This document shows, piece after piece, positions 38,601 to 52,100 of a stretch of 64,000 nucleotides of DNA. The position numbers and the translations under genes are program-made. Position 1 is the first letter of the stretch; each line of letters starts with the position of its first letter. The stretch comes from Bicyclus anynana (Eukaryota; Arthropoda; Insecta; Lepidoptera; Nymphalidae): assembly GCF_947172395.1 (NCBI RefSeq), contig NC_069105.1, positions 2,542,001 to 2,606,000 on the forward strand, in the 5' to 3' direction. Under the pieces are notes generated by a model. The model saw only the letters and a program-made list of their open reading frames with translations. It was not told the DNA's origin and did not search any database.

Positions 38601-40148
38601 TTGGATGTAAAGATGTCGCGTAGTTTCCAAAACTAGCTGGATAACACTATCTCTAATGCAGCAATAATACTGGCGGCCAGTAACCATAGTTTCATCAACA
38701 ACTGAAAACTGGGTTTAGAAGCACTTGATATTTGTGTAAAAAAATTCACTATCTACTAAGCACACGGCATCGAACCTTATACCATTTGACATTGTAATCG
38801 CCCCCGCGCACAGGGCACTGCAGCGTCACATTCGCTCCCTCCACTGCTGTGGTGACGAAGGGAAGCGCCTCGTCTTGCATCAAAACCGGCGCAGCTAAAA
38901 TAAGAAACGGATTTTATGCTCAAACTTGTATTGTCTACTAACCAAAGTGCAGAGATTTTCCAATTTATCGTAATCGCTTGAAATGTTTTAAGAATTGTAA
39001 GTGAAGATCTTTAAATTATATCTCATCATTATCAACCCATATTCGGCTCACTGTTGAGCTCGAGTCTCCTATCAGAATGAGAAATTATATCTAAATAGGC
39101 CAATTGGCATATTGGGTTAGGCCAATAGGCAGACTTCACACACGCAGATAATTTAGAAAATTCTCAGGTATGCAGATGTTTTTCCTTCACCGTTTGAGAC
39201 ACGTGATATTTAATTTCTTAAATTATATCTATTTCGTTCAAATCGGTTAAGCCATTCAAAAGTTAGAAGGTTAAGTACCTGCATATGAAAAATCGATTTT
39301 CGAAAAACGGGGGTGAAATCAATATTTTCCCAATACTTATTAACAACGGAAGTACATCATTATTAGCGTATGTTAAGTGCCCTCTAAAGGTCCAGACCTT
39401 TCCTTTTACAGGCAAGGTATGGAGCTAACATCCACCACGATGCTTCAATGCGGTTTGGCGGGTCTAAGGTGAATGGTGATAATGATTGACTCTACATTAT
39501 CAGATGTTAATGGCAACTTATTGCTTGACATGCTCTCTGAGGCACGAGTTAATATAACCACCAACTTCTTAACTTCGGGCTGTAAATGTTTCTAACAGTA
39601 CTTACAGTAAATCTTAACGGGAAAGTCCTTGGTAGCATTACCGACATGGTTCTTGGCAACACAAGTATAAACTCCGCTTAGTTCTTCAGTAGGTTTTTTG
39701 ATTGTCAACGTACCATCAACGGCTATTTCATACCGGCTATCTAAATAATTAAAAACAAAAATAAGTCTATAACAAATGGTTATTAATCACGCAAATATAC
39801 GTATTCAATATACGTGATGGAACGAGCTATGCTTGAAGTTTTTCTGCGTGATCGAATCAGAAATGAGGAGATCCGCAGAAGAACCAAAGTCACCGACATA
39901 GCTCAACGAGTTGCGAAGCTAAAGTGGCATATTAATGGATGGGGATTATAGTTCGAAGACCCGATGGACGTTGGGATCCCAGGTGCTGGATTGGCGACCC
40001 CAACTAATACTAATAGAAAGCGCAGTGTTGGTCTAACCAGATGGACTAACGACATCAAGCGAGTCGCAGAGATTCGCGGGATGCAGGCGGCGTTTGGAAG
40101 TCTCTACAAAAGGCCCATGTCTTGCAATCGACGTTCATCAGCTGATAA

Positions 40149-40182
<34 letters not shown>

Positions 40183-43100
40183 ATGATGGATGATGATGAT
40201 GCAAATAATACTTTTTCGACAGATTTATCTATATAATCTCACCTGTATCCAAATAAAATCCGTCTTTAATCCAAGCGACATAAGGTTTAGGGTTGCCCGT
40301 AGCTTTGCACGATATGATCAATGAGGTATCCAAATTCAACGCCTCATAGGGCCCCGTGTAATTGTCTGTTAGAATTGCTGGTGTCTCTGGAAGATATTTG
40401 ATGTTGGTTTGAGTTTATATCATAAAGTTTCAATTCCATGTCAAAGTTTATAGACAAACCACACAATTAGAGCCCTTACATTTTTTTAATGTATTGTACC
40501 TTCCCGCTTTTTCTTCGTAACTCCTCTCGTCAGGGGTTGCCTGATAGAGATTGCTTGTAGTATTATAATATGGTCGTCTTTGCATGCTTAGTTTAAATTA
40601 TTATTTTTAATGTTTTTTATTTAAAATTGTATTTTTTGTGTGCAATAAAGTATTTCTTTTTCTTATGTGGGTCTGTGTCGTGTTAAACGACACGCATCAT
40701 TATAACAAATCATATCGCCGCTCATGTCTCAACAGTGTCTCCACATAACTTTTTAGAGAAAATGTGATACATTTAGATTAGAGCTTTTTAGATCTTGGTC
40801 TATCTTAGAGTACTTTGGAAAATAATTCATTCATTAATACCCTACCCTAGTATTATTTCAAATTATGTGTTTGGGTGAAATTTTAGGCTTAGGTTTAAAC
40901 AAAATTAAAAACTATTTGCATCTGGATATCACACTGAAAAGTAATGTTTAAATAAAAATTTACCTCTCACACTGACATAGAAGGTCTTCTTGGCTATACC
41001 GGCAATGTTTTCTGCTGCACAAATATACGGACCTTCGTTTTTAACACTGACGTTTACTATACTCAGGTTTCCGGAATCGTTAAACCTGAAAAAAATAATT
41101 AAAAGCTTTGAATATGACAATAGTCCAGCAGGTGGAAATTGAACGAAGCACCTTTAAATTTTTAGACTGGCTAATAAACCACGATGTGAGTGGATTTTTT
41201 AAAATTTTCCCAAAGTCAAACAATTTTTGAAGACTGTGGCTGTCCATTGCCGGTGTAGCGTAGCAACCTGATGAGTTGGTTTTGGTTTGGTTCTTCTGCG
41301 GATCTACTAATTTCTGATCCGATCACGCAGAGATACTCTGAGCATAGCCCGCTCTATTGTCTAACTAACTAACTCTGAGCCTTTCTATGATGTTCATAGT
41401 TACAGTTAGCAATTAGTGACCAAATTTATTCATTCATTCAGACCAATACCTCAAGTTGGTGCTATTAATCAAGACCTCATCTCCAAACATCCATGTTATA
41501 TTTGGTATCGGGAAGCCAACCGCGTTGCATTCGATACTAACGTTCGCGCCATATTGGATTTCTTCAAATACTTCCAACGGAGGTTCTATATGCGGTGTTA
41601 CTAAAAATAAAAAATCAAATATTAACATTTGTATTTATTACTTTGAAAGTTAATTTATAATGATTACTTCATCCTATCCTATACTAGAAATTAGCGTGAG
41701 ATCGCTATAGTAGATACCTACGCTATTTTCAAGCAATAAGATTTTGCAATAAGACAATGCCCATCATGCTAATCTGTTTTTCCACAACATTTCTGTCACT
41801 GACATTACTTTCAGACTTCCCCATTAATTGTAATCGTATCTATTCTTGTTGTCTACATCTCAATATTTACATCACATGGTATTCTTTCAAAATCTGCCCC
41901 TTTTTCACCTAATATTCCATTTCATGCAACACAGTCGTAACCTATTTATTGTATCCTAACTTATTTTTGAAGTTTAAATTCTTAAATATGGGTACATTTA
42001 AAGAATTAACTACAATTAGGATAAGTTACCCCAAATCATGACAGTGTAGTTTATAGAAGCGCTCCCGTAGTCATTGCTAGCGTCGCAAGTGTATACCCCA
42101 AAATCGGTTGCATTTGCCACAAATCTGAAAAGCAAAATATTAACTTCAATAACTCTAAAATCCTTAAAAAAAATAATGTTATACTGATGACTGTTTTGAC
42201 ATAAACCGTAAAAAAAGCTTTACATTAAACTAATCATCTTTAAGCGCTCTTTATCCGCGCAAAAATATTTTTTATGGATAAAAGCTTTTCGATCTTAGCA
42301 AAATGACGCTTTTTTCATTACTAGCGCAAATCGCACAGTTTCATACGTAGTTCCAGTTCCCTGGGAATATTATAGCCTGTCTTACTCACTTATAATGTAG
42401 CTTTCCATTGGTGTAAGAACATTTTAAATCAGTTTAACGGTTTAGGCGTGAAAGCGTAACAAACAAATTAATTTATAATACAAGTATGAATTATTTATTT
42501 GTACTGTACTAACTGATTCTGGAACAGGTGCTTCAGCTAAAGCATTAAGTGATTTATCCTCAATGAAATCATCATCATCATTAACAACCCATATTTGGCT
42601 CACTGTTGAGCGCGGGTCTCCTCTCAGAATCAGAGGGGTTAAGCTAATAGTCCAACAATGCGGAATTGCAGACTTCACACATTTGGAGAATTAAGAAAAT
42701 TCTCAGGTATGCAGATTACCTCACGATGTTTTTTCTTCACCGTTTTCAGAGTTATTGATTGATATTAGTGGAATATGAGTACCTCAATCCATATTCATCA
42801 ATATATTTTCTAGATTCTGTTATAACTTCTCCATTTTGAAACCATTTGATCTGCGGAAGTGGAAATCCTTGAGCAGAGCAGGGAAGTTCCACTAATTGGC
42901 CTTCTATTACTTCTATTTCTGAAGTCGTTCTAGACGTATTGATTTCTGGAATATCTGTTAAAATAATAAACATCAAAATACATAAAATCTTCATTTTTCA
43001 AATAACAACAATAAGGAAATCAGATAAATAAAAATATAATGCTCAAGGTTAACTGACCTTGCTGACTGACTGACTACAGAACTATGTTTAGAGAGCAGCA

Positions 43101-46100
43101 TAGTGCAAATTACGATAATAGTTAGTAAAAGTAACTTACTATAGATAGTAACCGTAAAATTTTTCAAAACGACTCCCAAAGCATTGCTTGCATTACACGA
43201 GTACATTCCTGATTCAAATTTTGTGGCGTTTTCTATTACCAATCCTTCATCATCATCTATATATCTGCAAAGAGTCATTAAATTTGTTATAAACGAAAAT
43301 TGCTAGAGGTGTGCCACAGGGTGGTCAGGTAGGACCATAACAGTTAAACTCATATGTTGTAAAAGATAGACGAACTTTCGATAAATATTAGCAAGGATAT
43401 ATGTATTATAATCGGATGCATTCTTTATAACGTCATGGAAATTAGCTGATGTTGCTAATCGTAGGTCGTATACAAAGTACACTAAAGCCACGCGTGAGGC
43501 AACTCTAAAATCTAGTATTGCACACCTTAACGTACGATGTTCTGAAACGTCATAAAAATTGCATTGTACTATATACAACATAATTTTGAGAGATTTCATG
43601 CATAATTATTATAAGTAGAACTAGCCTAACCCGCGTAGTTCCCGTCCCTTTTTAATATGTTGATAAAAATACCCTACGACAATCTTTAGTAATGTGGCTT
43701 TCTATTGGTGAAAGAATTTTCAAAACTGCTTCAGTAGATCCAGAGATTACCTCTAAGAACCTCACAATCTTTATAATATTAGTAAAGATTACGTACACAT
43801 TTTTAGAATAAGCGATATGTGAACCATCTCTAGTCCAAGTGACGATTGGTGGTGGGATTCCAGTCACGTTGCAAGATAACCGTATCGTTTCCCCAACAGT
43901 GATTTCTTTAGGACCTTGTAATTGTAAATGTGTCTCGTTTGATGCGACCAATTCTGGTGGATCTGAAAAAAATAAATCACTTATTGCTTCATATTTTACA
44001 ATAATTTCCTCGAAAACATCAGCAGATCAGAGATCTGTTCTATTAATAAGGCTAATATACACAGAAACTGAATGTGCTTCAGTGTTTAAAACAGCGTTAG
44101 GTAGTAATGTAGCTTTAAAAAAAATTCTTAAAATAATTCACAGTCCAGCGAAATAAGACACTTGCTTTAGAAGTTTTAAAATGGTATTCAGTAACGATGT
44201 TTAATTTACATCACAATAGTGTAATTGAAATTCGCCTCTCTCTCTAAACGATACTATAGATAGAGAATAAATCGACTCTCATTCGAGTTCTTTTCGTATT
44301 AGACTATAGTCTAACACAATAACTCGTGCAGGTTTGTCATTAATTTTAAATTAGTTTTCAATTATTGGATTGGAAAATTAATCTAAATTTTACTTACATC
44401 GCACAACCAGTTCTATTTCATAACTGTCGCTTCCAATAATATTATCTGCTGTACATTTGTATATACCCGCGTTATTTTTGGTTACTTTATCTAAATTAAT
44501 GCCATTATCTTCATCAATTTCAACATTTTGTGGCAATGTTGTAAAATTGCCAGATGGTATAATAGATTTATATTCCCATTTTATATTCGGTTGTGGGTTA
44601 CCTTTCAATAATCTGAAACAGTAATTTCGTTTAGTTTATACATTTAACTATTTTTCATTCAGATTGAATAATTCGAAAAAAATATGAAAAATAACTTTGG
44701 GATGTACAAAAATATGAGAAATGAAATATGTTTTGGGAGTTTACTTGAGAATATCAAAGAGGTTGACCGAGAGAGATCTCGTTTCTCCTTGAAAGGTAAG
44801 TTACATACTAAAGTAAAGCATACAAGGATATACAATCTCACCTACATGGCATTATAAGCGATTTTCCTTTCAGCGTTGAAATTTTCGCCAGTTCCTTATC
44901 TAATATTGGCCTCTCTGAAATTTAACATTACATATTATGTGCCAACATCTTGTAAGTTAAGGATATCTTCGGTCCGCCTAGTGGGGGGTCGATCAACACT
45001 GCACTTTCCAGTGCGGGGTCACCATCCCAGCAACTTGGGATCCGTGATCGATCAGAAATAAAGAGATCCTCTGAAGAACTAAAGTTACCGACTTAATTTA
45101 ACCGGTCCCGAAGCTTATGTAATCTAATGATGTTGATTGAATTCTAAATTATTGGAATATTTTGACGTTTTTAAATGCAATGGAATAATTCTTACCTAAC
45201 CCATGGACACTTAAAGTTCCGTTAACAGTTATTTTTCCGTAACCATCATCAGCTTCACACACATACAATCCCAAATCATCGAATTCAACTTTCTGTATGT
45301 TAATAATGGTATTGTCGTCGGAAAAATTGATGTTGTCTTTTGGCAGTAATCGAGTGTTATTGTGGTACCAAGTTATGTTTGGTAATGGATCAGAATCCAT
45401 TAAACATTGGAAATCGATTTGCGAATATAATTCAACGGATGTATCTGCAAAAAAAGAGATAATTATAATTACATTTTCCAAAAATTAAAAAGCCTTACGC
45501 GTGGAGTTACCACGGTCAAAGGGACGTATGCAAATTCGTATAATGCCTACGAATTTGCATACGTCCCTTTGACCGTGACACACAAATTTTACAAAATCCA
45601 AAATTCCTTCTCGTGTATTCTAACTCCTATATTCTAACTCCATAATCTCACGACAACGGAAACTACGTAGATGAAACTGCAGGATCCTAATTAGATTTAA
45701 CATAAAATGTGCACTAAGATAAAATTAATTTTGTAATTAAATAAACATTGAAAATACCTGAAAATCCTTGAAGTAGAGTCATCTTTCTTTTAACGTGAAT
45801 ACTTATAGAGTCATTATTAACACCTTGTGAATTTTGTCCAATGCAAATATATGAGCCATTTACTGGTGCCTTCGCACTGTCCAGGGTTAGAACGCTTTTA
45901 TATAAGTTGGGTTCTGGATTAGATACCTTAAACCAACAATATTTCAGTAGGTGTACTAGATTTGAGGTCACTTTCACCCCGTCCTGATAGTTTTTTCACA
46001 AGTTTTACCTTTGTTATATAAACTTATATTATAAAGTCACTTCTTTTTAATATAATACGTTTGTGAAATTGAAAGGTTGTAAGAGTAATCTCTGGATTGA

Positions 46101-49100
46101 TGTAGAAAATTCTTTTACCAATAGAAATATTTGGGAGTGTCCCGGAAATTTGAACTACACTGGGCGTCTGCTAGCATAAAATATGACCTATCTAGAGTGC
46201 CACAACCTTATCTGACCGGATGGCCAAAAGTGGAACTAACGTCGCGGTATTCGCCATCATGAAAAACATTATAGGTACTAAAATCGCGACAAAAGTGACA
46301 CCCTCATCAAGTGAAGTGACCAAGTAAAGAGAAATAGACAAAATATCGCCCAATGCCAGCGGAATAGTCCTAGTCCCATCTCATTTGTCCCAACACAATA
46401 AAAGAGATAGCGGTATTTATGGACGCACCGCCATTGGTTGAATTTTTTCTATTTCTCTTCACGATATTATGTCGTTGGCCAAAAAAGTTCATGGCACTAT
46501 ACTTACATTAGCCAGAACTTCTTCGTTTTCATTGCGCCAAGTTATAATCGGCGTTGGTTTGGCTTGCACAATACAAATCAGCTCTTCTAACGTGCCGTTT
46601 ATTAATGTTCTGTTTCTTGATCCATCGATCTTTACTTGAGGCTTTATTGATACCGTTAAATTCACTGTGTCGGAAGCTGAAAAATGTTTTTTACAATAGT
46701 GGAAAAGGCTTAGAAAGGTTAGAGCTGAAAAAGGTAAAATTAACACCTCCTTCGTTCCTCTTTCAAAAATGCGGAATGCCTATTTACCTACCCTTGGATC
46801 CCTTTTTACCTATCACTTTCAATATCTGTCTTCAATACAACAGTAAATACTTAGGCACCTTCTAGGCAAGCGCGTTCCACCAGGTGCAATATTGCTTTCT
46901 ATTATGATTGTTTTGGGAATTTATTTTAAAGCTTCATTGGGCACAGAAAGTAATCTCGGGATCAACATTTGGTAGTGATCGTAAAAGAGTTTAACATTAT
47001 CATCATAACGGGTTATGATGATAATGTTAAACTCTTTTCATTGGGGTCACCCAACCTAAACAGCGGGTGGTCTAGCTTCATATCTCGTCTCTTATAAGCA
47101 GGGCGCGCTAGCCTAGAAGATACCTATTCTTGCCTTGAATGTGTTGTACGTATCAAGAAACAAAGACGCCGGAAGGGCATTCCACATCTTAGCAGTTCTT
47201 ATTATTAGAAATGTTTAGTGCTGAATGTCGATAGCAAAAGGATGTTATTTTTCACGGTGACTCGCTGTTTTGAGGTAGAATAATATAATACTAAAATAGG
47301 TTGATAATTAATACTTCTTATTACTTTCCTTCTCACCTTTCAAATCGTCTTTTAGAGCTAGACATGTCCATATACCATCCTCTGTTACATTCTTGATGTC
47401 CAGAACAGAAGAATAACTGCCGTTTACTTTCTGTTCTGATATTATACCCTTGTTAATATTCAACCATTGCACTTTGGCAGCATTTTCAACTGTACATACG
47501 ATCTCTAGATCTGTATATATCTCTTTGCTAATGGTTCGTTCGCCCTGAATTTGGACAGTGGGTTTTAGATTTACTGTAATGTATGACGATTGGTTTGTAC
47601 TACCACCTGAAATGGAAAAAATAAGTATTACATTTGCTTCAAAATTTATAAAAATGGTTTCCTATTACCTACTTTACACTCTGTTTATCAGGCACATTTC
47701 ACAAGATATCAACTAAAACACAAACAATCTTTATTGTGTGTGCTAATCTCTGGAATTACTTTCGATTCTGGAATAGAATCAATCTGGAATGGACTTTGAC
47801 TGTAAGATAGAGGAAGTTATTCAGCGTCATATAAACTACTTTTTATTGACCGTGCGGTCCCGGTGTAAGAATAAAACCGCTCCATATCCTCCTGTGGATG
47901 TCGTAAAAGGCGACTAAGGGAAAATGTCGCTAGTGGGTGGCGGTTCGAAAAAATCCACAAATCACTAAGGATTCCCAATCCACTAAGGATTCCCAAGGAG
48001 GGTTGACGTCAGGCAGGCGGCCGGTCACAAAAATTACTAGCCAAAACATTTAAAAAATATGTCAATACAAGGAAACGGATTTTGTGAGAAGGTTGGGGCG
48101 TACCCCCTAGGCGACGCGCAGGCGCAGCACCCTGCGCCTGTGGGAAATGGACAAGGGTTGTTGCATCGATGGAAAAGATTGACATATTTTTCCGACCCCA
48201 CTTAAGTGTGATAAGGGTAAGGAGATGATGATGATGATAAACTACTTTTTATAATGAAATAATCGAGGGTTCCGCGGGACTTGTGACAACCTGAATTTCA
48301 CGCTGACAAAGTCGCGGGCGTCCGTTAGTACGAAATATAACTTACCCCTATTGGTCGCAATGCACGAAAATACGCCACTGTCTCTTTCACTCACGTGTAA
48401 AATCGTGTGATTGAAAGCATAGTGTCCGTCAATAGAGGGTTCCAAGATAAAATCTTTTGCTATAAGAAGAAATAATTACCTTTAATGTAAAACATTTACT
48501 CGTGTTGGCAGTAAAATCGATTCGAATGCCGCGATCTTAGACAGAGAAAGGAATATACTGAGGTAAGCCTTTGTCTGTCATAAAATATTCGATTTTGTAT
48601 TACGTTATTTTTACATTACATTGAACCATTTCTTACCGATGTATTTATTTTAAGCAAACTGGCAACTTATAATATGTAACAAGAAAAGGATGTGATTTGG
48701 TACCTCTATTATATATTTTCAATATCAGACGCCCCGTCGCGTAGTTTCCGTTTCCGTAGGAATATGAGGTTAAAAAGCGGCCACAGTTACAACTAACGTG
48801 GCATTCTATTGGTAAAAGACTTTTCGAAATCGGTTCAGTAGATTATCCCGTTCAACTTCACAAAGTTACAAATTTTACCTCTTTATAACATTAATATAGA
48901 TAAAATCATAAAAGTGTATTGCTGAATGAAGTAAATATCCAACTTGTATGACCCGTTAATAAGTCTGAAAAATCGTGACAACGAATATCGAATGCTATAG
49001 TATTTAGAGTCTACGCATTAGTTGTTATCTCTTATTTGAGGAAATCCGACGGATACTATCTATTCGTCTGTTACTTCCTCTGTCAACGGGCGTGACCGTT

Positions 49101-52100
49101 AACGCTGTCACGAAAACAAATAACTTACCATAACTCTGTAGAGTTCCGTTGAACATGATCGTAGTTCGTTTCAGCAAAGCCTCGCTGAGCACTGAGCATT
49201 GCACGGTCAAGGTGTCATTTTCTGTTATAGTATTATTCTCTGGCAAAACTGTCACCTTTGGAAGATCCACTGCGGATTAGAGATCTCTTTTTAAAACTCA
49301 TTTTCAATAATTTTATGTGATGCAAACTGGTCCAAAACCTTGCGTTGGTAAGACTTCGTAATTTCCTCTTCAATTTAAATTTTAAAAACACCATCATCGT
49401 CATTATCATATCCGCCAAAAGACGTCCACTGTATTGTACGGACTTTCGTACATCACGATCCAGAGCCGCCTGCATCCAGCGAATCCCTGCGATCCACTTT
49501 GGTCCTTCTACGGATCTCCTCATTTCTGATTCGATCACGCAGAGATACTCCTAGTATCTCTGCGTTATCGAATCAGAAATGGAACGAGCTATGATTTTTT
49601 TTTTTGTAAAAAATTCAAATATCTGTAAAGAAAATCCTTTGCTACCATTTAAAACGACTTACCAATCATATCCAAAATAGTTACTGCTTTAGAAGAGCCA
49701 GCAGCGTTACTAGCATCGCATTGATATGTACCCACGTAGCCTTCCTCCATGTTGTCTATTACGTACTCGATAGACGTGCTTTGTCTACAGAAAATTGTGA
49801 ATTTTATTAATTTCGACGTGAAACATCTATAGCCGCACGTAAAACCGATTTCTGAAGTGGCGACGCGTCGCCTCGGCATGCGTCGCCACGCTATATGATG
49901 GTATATATATACAGTCTATATGCAGTAGTGTTCGGTGTGGCGACGCGTCGCCATGCGTAATCGACTGTGCGATTCTCTCCCACTCGATCCGGCGTTAAGG
50001 CATCTCTCTCGCTACACTGAGCTCGGATACCTATAGTGTATACAGTGTTGTCTAACTTTTACAAAATAATGTCGATGTTTCACATCTGCTAGGCGTCCCG
50101 TGACGGCTCACATTTTTTTCACTTCTTTCTTTCTTTTTCTTTCATAATCTACTCAATATAAACCTCAAACCAAATCACAAAGCTATTCATTCCGCCGTTT
50201 GGTAATGTTTATTACCACACGAGTAAACCGTTTTTTTATTTTTTAAATAGTTCTGTGGCATTTTTTCAATTCTGAACAATTTTTCGATTTTTCTTTTTGA
50301 AAATTTTTGGGCCAGCGTGGTAGACTATTAGCCTAATCCCTCTCATCTGCAGAGGAGACTCGTGCTCAACAGTGTGCAGTGTGTGTGTTTATGGGTTGTT
50401 AATGATGATGACTCACAAGGTCTGAGTCTTTTTTTGCAACGGCACGTCGTCTTTCGTCCATCCAGAAGAAACTGGCACCAAACTCTCCACGTGGCATGTC
50501 AGCTTCACTTGCGAATGCGCGTGCGCCTCTACCTATGAACAAAAACGTTTGAAAAAACCAGGCAAGTGCGTTTCGGTCACATTGTAGAGTTCCGTAGTGG
50601 TACTATACCAATGCTGATTTAGAATAGTGGTTTTTGGTTGATCGATCACATCTTTCAATTTTAATCCCTATGTACAGTGCCCGCCACGAGATGTGTTTGT
50701 GAAGTTAGCAACAAATGAATGAATCAATAACGGTACAAACGCGGGCGGGGAGTGTTCGCGTCTGTACGAATGCGCATACATAGCTAACTTCACAAACATA
50801 AAGATCCGGGGCGCCGCAGCTAACTTCACAATCATAAAGGTCCGTGGCGAGCACTGTAGCTTAGTAAGTTATTAGTCAAGTAGCTTAGTAAGTTAATGGT
50901 AAGTTAGTAGATTTCCTTTCTATTTAAATACTAACAGACAAGCATATTCACCGGCGTAGTTCCCATTCCCGTGAGAATACGGGGATGAAATATAGACTAT
51001 GACACTCACAAATGTCATGATTTTTATAAAAAAGTAGTCTTTGTTCTCTATATTTTTATTCTGTGGATAAAATCTGTAGTCTGTGAAATGAAAATGACAG
51101 GTCCGATGTGATTGGATGTTACAAAAGGCGCCATTTATTGTAAGACCAATAGGAACGTTTGGCGGCAAAACGAGAGATTGGAGGGGTTGGTGGCGTGAGC
51201 AGTGTAAGAAGGGAGAAAAAAGATGGATTATTCGGGGAAGTGTGGTGAAGAGAGGTGGTTTTGGTGAAATAGTGTAACAGTAGAGATATTATTATTTAAT
51301 TTGTAATAATTTGTAATTGTAAAAGGTGGAATAAAGTGTTGTAAGAAACTAGCGGAGTATAATTTTCATCACAATTCAGAAGTGACACGTAATCCACGCA
51401 CGCCCACAATTGAAGGTACGTAATACATTTCTTGATCATTAGCTAGGTATAATGGACAAATGGCTTATAGTGTGAAAATGCCTAGCTTTGGCAATGAAAC
51501 AGTTATAACGGCATTAAATTAAAATTTTTTTATTAGTTCTAGCCAAATTGGGCTAATCTATGATAACATACAGCCAGTTTAGTTTTATTAATTATAGATG
51601 GGAATAATATTAATTGCTACCCTCAAATTATCAATATAGACAATTGTTGCCAACAATTGTTTCGACGAAGTTATCGCTTTTATTAATTATCAAGATCAAG
51701 ATTTTGATTCACGTTTATTTGTACGATTTTATTAGTTAATAACTCGAGGTTGATACCGTACCTACCCTCAATTAACCAATATTATAGAAAAATTTCATTT
51801 GGTCAACTACTTTCCAATAAATTGATTTAATAATTTTTAATTAAGAACCGTAATCATAAGACGTACTTAAATGGTTGAGTTGACGTTTGCTGTTAGTAAT
51901 CTTTAGAGACTGTAAAAATATAATCAAGTTTCCATTTTAACGAAGTCTATACCTAGTCACTCATAAGCTGCGGATAAGTGAACAACGTTTAATAATGCAG
52001 TTATGTGTGCTGCGGATAAGTGAACAACGTTTAATAATGCAGTTATGTGTGCTGCGTATAAGTTTTGGTTAGGTGAACCACGTTTAATAATGCAGTTATG

